Of a stretch of DNA of 64,000 bases, positions 59,314 to 64,000 are shown piece after piece. Both the position numbers and the translations under genes were made by a program. The notes beneath the pieces were generated by a model that saw only the letters and a list, made by a program, of their open reading frames with translations, was not told the origin of the DNA and searched no databases. Every line of letters starts with the position of its first letter. Within the stretch, counting starts at the first letter, position 1. Origin of the DNA: Streptomyces sp. Q6 (GTDB lineage: Bacteria > Actinomycetota > Actinomycetes > Streptomycetales > Streptomycetaceae); NCBI RefSeq assembly GCF_036967205.1, contig NZ_CP146022.1, positions 6,386,001 through 6,450,000 of the forward strand, in the 5' to 3' direction.

Positions 59314-60522
59314 ATGGGCGAGAAGCCGGAGAACTCCAAGGACGGTCAGGGCGAGCCCGAGGAGAAGAAGCGGCTGGATCTGAGCGTGCCCCAGGTGGCG
59401 GGCAGTGCGGTCGCCGCCGTCGTGGCCGCGAAGCTCGCCTCCAGCTTCGGGGTCTACGGAACGATTCTGGGTGCCGGTCTGGTCAGCGCCCTCGCGACCT
59501 GTGGCGGCACGGTCTTCCAGCACTTCTTCAAGCGCACCGGCGAGCAGATACGCGACGTCGCGGTGCACACCAAGCCGAAGGCACGCCAGGTCCCGGTCAC
59601 CGCCGACGGGCGCCCGGTGCCGCGCACCTTCCGCTCGGACGACGCGATGGACGCCACGAAGGCCATGGCCACCGGTGCCAGGCCGCCGGCCGCGCGACCC
59701 GCCACCGGGGCGCTGCCGACGACCACGACCTGGGGCACACCGCCGGCGGCGGAGCAGCAGATATCCGTCGACCGGCACATGTCCGACGACGCGGGGACCC
59801 AGCTCCTGGACACCGGCGCGGTGGCCGACCTGCTGCCCGACACGTTCGAGAAGACCCAGCTTCTGGACACGACCGACCCCGAGAAGACCCGATTCCTGGG
59901 CACGGTCGACCCCGAGAAGACGCAGCTCCTGCGGTCCGACGCCGTCGACGAGGCCACGCGCCTGCTGCGGCCCGCGAGTGAGCCGTCCCAACCCCCGCTC
60001 CCGTCCGAGGAGTTCACCGACGGGACCGTGCACCGCACGCGCATGAAGAGCTGGAAGCGGCCGCTGATCGCCGCCGCCGTCGTGTTCGGCGTGACCATGG
60101 GCGGCATCACCACGTACGAGCTGGTGTCCGGGCAGAGCTTCAGCGGGGACAGCGGCAGCACGACCTTCCACGACGCCTTCTCCGGCCGTTCGTCCTCCGG
60201 TGGCGACGATCCGACGCCCAGCACCTCGCAGACGCCCTCCGGGGACAGCAGCACGGGCTCGGACGACGGCTCGCGGCAGAACGGCGACGACTCGTCCACG
60301 GACGGCAGCACGGCGCCCACGCCGACCCCCAGCGACGGCACCGGCACCGGGTCCGACACGGGCTCCGACTCTGACAGCGGTTCCGGCGGCGACTCCGGTG
60401 CGGACTCCGGGGACAGCGATACGACACCGACCCCGACGCCTACGCCGACCCCCTCGCAGAGCACGGGTTCGGGCGCGGACACCGGGTCCGGCAGCGGCTT
60501 CGGGGAGACCCCGGCCGAGTAG
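59314..60522 (+). CDS. Single-pass membrane protein with TxLL repeats and a Thr/Ser/Asp-rich exterior
   Basis: 402 residues from ATG 59314. The N-terminal helical segment (LDLSVPQVAGSAVAAVVAAKLASSFGVYG) resembles amphipathic/hydrophobic helices. Mid-protein repeats (about 165-215) read GTQLLDTG, KTQLLDTT, KTRFLGTV, KTQLLRSD, ATRLLRPA. A membrane helix at about 250-272 (RPLIAAAVVFGVTMGGITTYEL) is followed by a long SGDSST/PTPTP-type tail, probably outside the cell. It looks like a surface/wall-associated or signalling protein; the TxxL repeats could be phospho-Thr sites for FHA proteins (inference). No family named. Confidence 0.8.
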   Translation: MGEKPENSKDGQGEPEEKKRLDLSVPQVAGSAVAAVVAAKLASSFGVYGTILGAGLVSALATCGGTVFQHFFKRTGEQIRDVAVHTKPKARQVPVTADGRPVPRTFRSDDAMDATKAMATGARPPAARPATGALPTTTTWGTPPAAEQQISVDRHMSDDAGTQLLDTGAVADLLPDTFEKTQLLDTTDPEKTRFLGTVDPEKTQLLRSDAVDEATRLLRPASEPSQPPLPSEEFTDGTVHRTRMKSWKRPLIAAAVVFGVTMGGITTYELVSGQSFSGDSGSTTFHDAFSGRSSSGGDDPTPSTSQTPSGDSSTGSDDGSRQNGDDSSTDGSTAPTPTPSDGTGTGSDTGSDSDSGSGGDSGADSGDSDTTPTPTPTPTPSQSTGSGADTGSGSGFGETPAE

Positions 60523-60525
60523 CGG

Positions 60526-61854
60526 TCAGTCGCCGAGGACCCGGCGCAGGTAGGCGTTGCCGAACAGCCGGTCCGGGTCCAGGCGGTCGCGCAGCGCCGT
60601 GAACTCGCCGAAGCGCGGGTAGACCCGCGCGAAGTACTCGGCGTCGCGCGTGTGCACCTTGCCCCAGTGCGGGCGGCCCTCGTGGGCGGTGAAGATCTGC
60701 TCGGCCGCCGTGAAGTACCGCTGGTACGGGGTGCCCTTGTACATGTGGACCGCGATGTACGCGCTGTCGCGGTCGGCCGCCGTGGACAGCGCGATGTCGT
60801 CGGCCGGGGCCGTGCGGACCTCCACGGGGAAGCTGACGCGCAGATTCGAGCGGTCCACCATGGACTTCAGCTCGCGCAGCGTCTCCACCAGGGCCGCGCG
60901 CGGAACCGCGTACTCCATCTCCACGAAGCGCACGCGGCGCGGAGATGTGAAGACCTTGTAGGGAATGTCCGTGTACGTGCGGGCGGACAGCGCCTTGCTG
61001 GAGATCTTGGCGATCGTCGGGATCGTGGCGGGCACGGCGCGGCCCAGCGAATTGACTGCCTGGAACAGACCGTTGGAGAGGATCTCGTCCTCCCAGATGC
61101 CACTGAGCCGGGAGACCGGCGCCTCGGGTCCCGCGCTGCGGTTGTTGCGCTTGGTGTTGCAGTTGCCGGTGTGCGGGAACCAGTAGAACTCGAAGTGCTC
61201 GTTCTCGGCGTGCAGCTCGTCGAAGTCGGCGAGGACCTTGTCGAAGGTCATCGGCTCCTCGCGCGCGGTGAGCAGGAAGACCGGCTCCACGGCGAAGGTG
61301 ATCGCGGTGATGATGCCGAGCGCGCCTAGGCCGATGCGGGCGGCGGCGAAGACCTCGGGGTTCTCCTTCTCGGAGCAGGTGATCAGTTCACCGCTCGCGG
61401 TGACGAGTTCGAGTCCCTTGATCTGAGCGGCGATGGAGGCGGAGTCGCGGCCCGTGCCGTGGGTGCCGGTGCTCGTGGCGCCGGAGACGGTCTGCTCCAT
61501 GATGTCGCCCATGTTCGTGAGCGACAGGCCCTCGCGGGCCAGGGCCAGATTGAGTCGCTTGAGCGGCGTACCGGCCTCGACCGTGACGGTGCCGTTCTCA
61601 CGGTCGATATCGCGGATACCGGTCAACAGTTGAGGGCGTATCAACACCCCGTCGGTCGCCGCAGCCGCCGTGAACGAGTGGCCGGTGCCGACCGCCTTCA
61701 CCTTCAGGCCGTCCTGTGCGGCCCTGCGGACGGCCGCGGTGAGTTCTTCCACGGACGCGGGCGTCACCTCGCGCACCGGGCGGGAGACGACGTTCCCCGC
61801 CCAGTTACGCCACGCTTCGCTGCTCTTCGTGCTGCCCGTCTGCGCCGTGCTCAT
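60526..61854 (-). CDS. FAD-linked sugar-1,4-lactone oxidase (D-arabinono-/L-gulonolactone oxidase type)
   Basis: 442 residues. VAO/PCMH FAD domain at 20-190: VKAVGTGHSFTAAAATDGVLI (with a His that can bind FAD covalently) and GDIMEQTVSGATSTGTHGTG. The ALO domain ends with HEGRPHWGKVHTRDAEYF, the HWGK motif of aldonolactone oxidases, and a YPRFGEF..LRDRLDP block. It oxidises a sugar lactone or polyol with O2 or an acceptor. Its 5' end overlaps the MFS gene's 3' end by 50 bp on the same strand. Confidence 0.93.
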   Translation of the reverse strand: MSTAQTGSTKSSEAWRNWAGNVVSRPVREVTPASVEELTAAVRRAAQDGLKVKAVGTGHSFTAAAATDGVLIRPQLLTGIRDIDRENGTVTVEAGTPLKRLNLALAREGLSLTNMGDIMEQTVSGATSTGTHGTGRDSASIAAQIKGLELVTASGELITCSEKENPEVFAAARIGLGALGIITAITFAVEPVFLLTAREEPMTFDKVLADFDELHAENEHFEFYWFPHTGNCNTKRNNRSAGPEAPVSRLSGIWEDEILSNGLFQAVNSLGRAVPATIPTIAKISSKALSARTYTDIPYKVFTSPRRVRFVEMEYAVPRAALVETLRELKSMVDRSNLRVSFPVEVRTAPADDIALSTAADRDSAYIAVHMYKGTPYQRYFTAAEQIFTAHEGRPHWGKVHTRDAEYFARVYPRFGEFTALRDRLDPDRLFGNAYLRRVLGD

Positions 61855-63130
61855 CGGTAGGTCCTCCCCGCTGCGGAACCGGCTGCTTCAGCCGGCGGTA
61901 GCCGAGGAACGCAACCAGGACCGCGACGATGCCGGAGACCCCCGGCACCCCGTACCCGGCCCGCGCACCGTAGGCGTCGATCACCCACCCGGCCACGGAG
62001 GAACCGAGCGCGACCCCGACCGCGAGCCCGGTGCTCACCCACGTCATGCCCTCGGTCAGTTTCGCGCGTGGTACGTGCTGCTCGACGAGGGCCATCGTCG
62101 TGATCATCGTCGGCGCGATGGACAGGCCCGCAACGAAGAGCGCCACGGCCAGAAACGGCAGGTTCCCGACCAGTTGGAGGGGGATCATACTCACGGCCAT
62201 CGCGACGACACCCACCAGCCACCTGGGGGCGGGCGCCCCCTTGAAGTGCAGCAGGCCGAACACGGCGCCCGCCACGCAGGAGCCGGCCGCGTAGATCGCG
62301 AGCACCACACTGGCCATCGACTTGTGACCCTGCTCCTCCGCGAAGGCCACCGTCACCACGTCGACCGCTCCGAAGATCGCGCCGGTCGCCACGAAGGTCG
62401 CCACCAGGACCTGCAACCCGCGCGCGCGGAGCGCCGATCCGGCACCCTGCTGCTCCCGGGGGTGCGGGGCGGGTTCCGTGGCCCGCTGCGAGGTCAGCCA
62501 GAAGACACCGACCGCGAGGAAACAGCCCGCGAGGAGAGGCCCCGCCTCCGGGAACCACGCCGTGGAGAGACCGATCGAGATGATCGGCCCGAAGATGAAG
62601 CACACCTCGTCGATCACGGACTCGAAGGAGTACGCGGTGTGCAGCTGCCGCGGGGTGTCCCGGTACAGGACCGCCCACCGCGCGCGGATCATCGAGCCCA
62701 CACTGGGCACACAGCCGATGAACGCCGCACACAGGAAGAGCGTCCAGTCCGGCGCTTTGTACGTGGCGCACAGCAGGAGCGCGGAGACCGCGGCGAGCGA
62801 GACGAGGGTCGCCGGGCGCAGCACGCGCCGCTGCCCGTGCCGGTCGACGAGGCGGGAGATCTGCGGCCCGATCGCGGCGGCGGACAGCGCCACCGTCGCC
62901 GACAGGGCGCCGGCGAGGCCGTAGCGGCCGGTGAGCTGCGAGACCATCGTGACGATGCCGATGCCCATCATCGACAGGGGCATCCGGCCCAGGAACCCGG
63001 CCACCGAGAAACTCTTGGTCCCGGGCAGGGCGAATATGGCGCGGTAGGGGCTGGGCAACGGGACTCCGACAGGAACAGTAAGGCGTGAACTCGGCTGACA
63101 CAGCTTACGCGTGTCCCAGTTCGACGGCAT
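61805..63130 (-). CDS. MFS transporter
   Basis: 441 residues from ATG 63130 (no strong ribosome site). About 12 membrane helices: [41 protein letters not shown] (loop 2-3 motif), [17 protein letters not shown], and the last [21 protein letters not shown]. Overlaps the oxidase gene by 50 bp at its 3' end, so it is transcribed first in a two-gene operon. The substrate could be the sugar lactone or its product; unproven. 44 bp from the divergent ferrochelatase gene. Confidence 0.9.
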   Translation of the reverse strand: MPSNWDTRKLCQPSSRLTVPVGVPLPSPYRAIFALPGTKSFSVAGFLGRMPLSMMGIGIVTMVSQLTGRYGLAGALSATVALSAAAIGPQISRLVDRHGQRRVLRPATLVSLAAVSALLLCATYKAPDWTLFLCAAFIGCVPSVGSMIRARWAVLYRDTPRQLHTAYSFESVIDEVCFIFGPIISIGLSTAWFPEAGPLLAGCFLAVGVFWLTSQRATEPAPHPREQQGAGSALRARGLQVLVATFVATGAIFGAVDVVTVAFAEEQGHKSMASVVLAIYAAGSCVAGAVFGLLHFKGAPAPRWLVGVVAMAVSMIPLQLVGNLPFLAVALFVAGLSIAPTMITTMALVEQHVPRAKLTEGMTWVSTGLAVGVALGSSVAGWVIDAYGARAGYGVPGVSGIVAVLVAFLGYRRLKQPVPQRGGPTDEHGADGQHEEQRSVA

Positions 63131-63174
63131 GGCGGTTTTCCGCCTGTCAGTGACGGGTGGCAGGATCGAACACA

Positions 63175-64000
63175 TGCCAGAAGCGCCCGCCCCCACCTCC
63201 GACGCCCGCCCCTACGACGCCCTGCTGCTGCTCTCGTTCGGAGGCCCCGAGGGCCCCGACGACGTGGTCCCGTTCCTGGAGAACGTGACACGCGGCCGCG
63301 GCATCCCCAAGGAGCGGCTCAAAGAAGTAGGCCAGCACTACTTCCTGTTCGGCGGGGTCAGCCCGATCAACGACCAGAACCGGGCCCTGCTCGACGCCCT
63401 GCGCAAGGACTTCGCCGACCACGGCCTCGACCTGCCGGTGTACTGGGGCAACCGGAACTGGGCGCCGTACCTGACCGACACCCTGCGCGAGATGGTCGCC
63501 GACGGTCATCGCCGCATCCTCACTCTCGCGACCAGCGCGTACGCCTCGTACTCGGGCTGCCGCCAGTACCGCGAGAACCTGGCGGACTCCCTCGCCACCC
63601 TGGAAGCGGAGGGCCTGGAGCTGCCGGCGGTCGACAAGCTGCGGCACTACTTCAACCACCCCGGCTTCGTACGGCCCATGGTCGACGGCGTCCTGAAGTC
63701 CCTCGCCGACCTCCCCGAGGACGTACGGGACGGCGCTCACATCGCCTTCACCACGCACTCCGTACCGGACGCCGCTGCCGACACCTCCGGGCCCGTCGAG
63801 GATCACGGCGACGGCGGCGCGTACGTGAAGCAGCACCTCGACGTCGCGCGGATCATCGCTGACGCGGTGCGCGAGGAGACCGGCGTCGAACATCCCTGGC
63901 AGCTCGTCTACCAGTCGCGCTCCGGAGCTCCGCACATCCCGTGGCTGGAGCCCGACATCTGCGACCACCTGGAGGAGCGGCACGCCGCCGGTGTGCCGGC
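63175..64000 (+). CDS. hemH: Ferrochelatase, actinobacterial coproporphyrin type (3' truncated by the window)
   Basis: 275 codons shown, the rest lies beyond the window. [30 protein letters not shown] is the family N-terminus. [15 protein letters not shown] and [19 protein letters not shown] are active-site stretches. [12 protein letters not shown] carries the catalytic His and Ser, and [20 protein letters not shown] follows. In actinobacteria this enzyme inserts iron into coproporphyrin III. Start ATG 63175 with a weak GGCAGG site. Divergent from the MFS gene. Confidence 0.96.

Noticed and set aside
58843-59383. Two overlapping plus-strand ORFs of 133 and 144 codons in the sepH upstream region
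   Set aside because: No ribosome sites, no domain pattern, and they overlap each other and the start of the following gene.

Overview
The window is chromosomal DNA of a Streptomyces. The evidence is the very high G+C, many GTG starts, short overlapping operons, and recognisable Streptomyces markers: the principal sigma factor HrdB directly after the sporulation regulator WhiH, the cell-division protein SepH, an N-terminal-GNAT acetyltransferase of the S. lividans PatA type, and one TTA (bldA) codon. From memory the gene order rnhB–recQ–whiH–hrdB–parE–citrate synthases–parC–M16 pair–ptsH–patA–tdk–sepH–ferrochelatase follows the core arm of S. coelicolor, so most of the window is vertically inherited. 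Two blocks stand out as accessory: a small integrated element at 8153-11244 and a transporter/hydrolase/LysR block at 15146-18446.

Layout. 1-7.6 kb: the end of a frameshifted ADP-ribosylglycohydrolase; an MFS exporter with a divergent TetR repressor and two 20-bp operators; rnhB; two unrecognised proteins; and a RecQ helicase with a C-terminal phosphoribosyltransferase-like domain. 7.7-12.2 kb: a DUF4192 gene cut in two, in frame, by a 3.08-kb integrative element bounded by a 16-bp direct repeat. The element carries a tyrosine integrase, an excisionase-like and a BldC-like HTH protein, and two or three small unknown genes. 12.4-19.5 kb: a glycogen-debranching-like protein, MFS/hydrolase with divergent LysR, and a leaderless NrtR-type Nudix regulator. 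19.7-28.5 kb: an ABC fusion protein with degenerate catalytic motifs, whiH, hrdB, a trypsin-like protease, a small Cys/His protein and parE.

28.7-38.3 kb: a DUF1453 protein in an overlapping operon with a NarL-type two-component system; then a DUF485/solute:sodium symporter pair (acetate-permease type), facing a CitA/CitB-type two-component system; a 22-bp tandem repeat array; a sucrase/ferredoxin-like gene with an iron box at its start; and a citrate synthase-like protein with its own HTH. 38.4-49.5 kb: a second citrate synthase, a CobW GTPase, parC, a catalytic/non-catalytic M16 peptidase pair, an M23 endopeptidase under a c-di-AMP (ydaO) riboswitch, and a GntR regulator. 49.7-64 kb: ptsH, patA, DUF5998/phosphodiesterase, tdk, a VOC protein, a sulfurtransferase, sepH, a Thr/Asp-rich membrane protein, a sugar-lactone oxidase overlapping an MFS gene, and the start of ferrochelatase at the window edge.

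Themes: chromosome maintenance (rnhB, recQ, parE/parC, DnaA boxes), development (whiH, hrdB, sepH), cell wall turnover (riboswitch-M23), and acetate/citrate metabolism with acetylation control (symporter, citrate synthases, patA). All functions are read from sequence motifs by eye. No database search was run.
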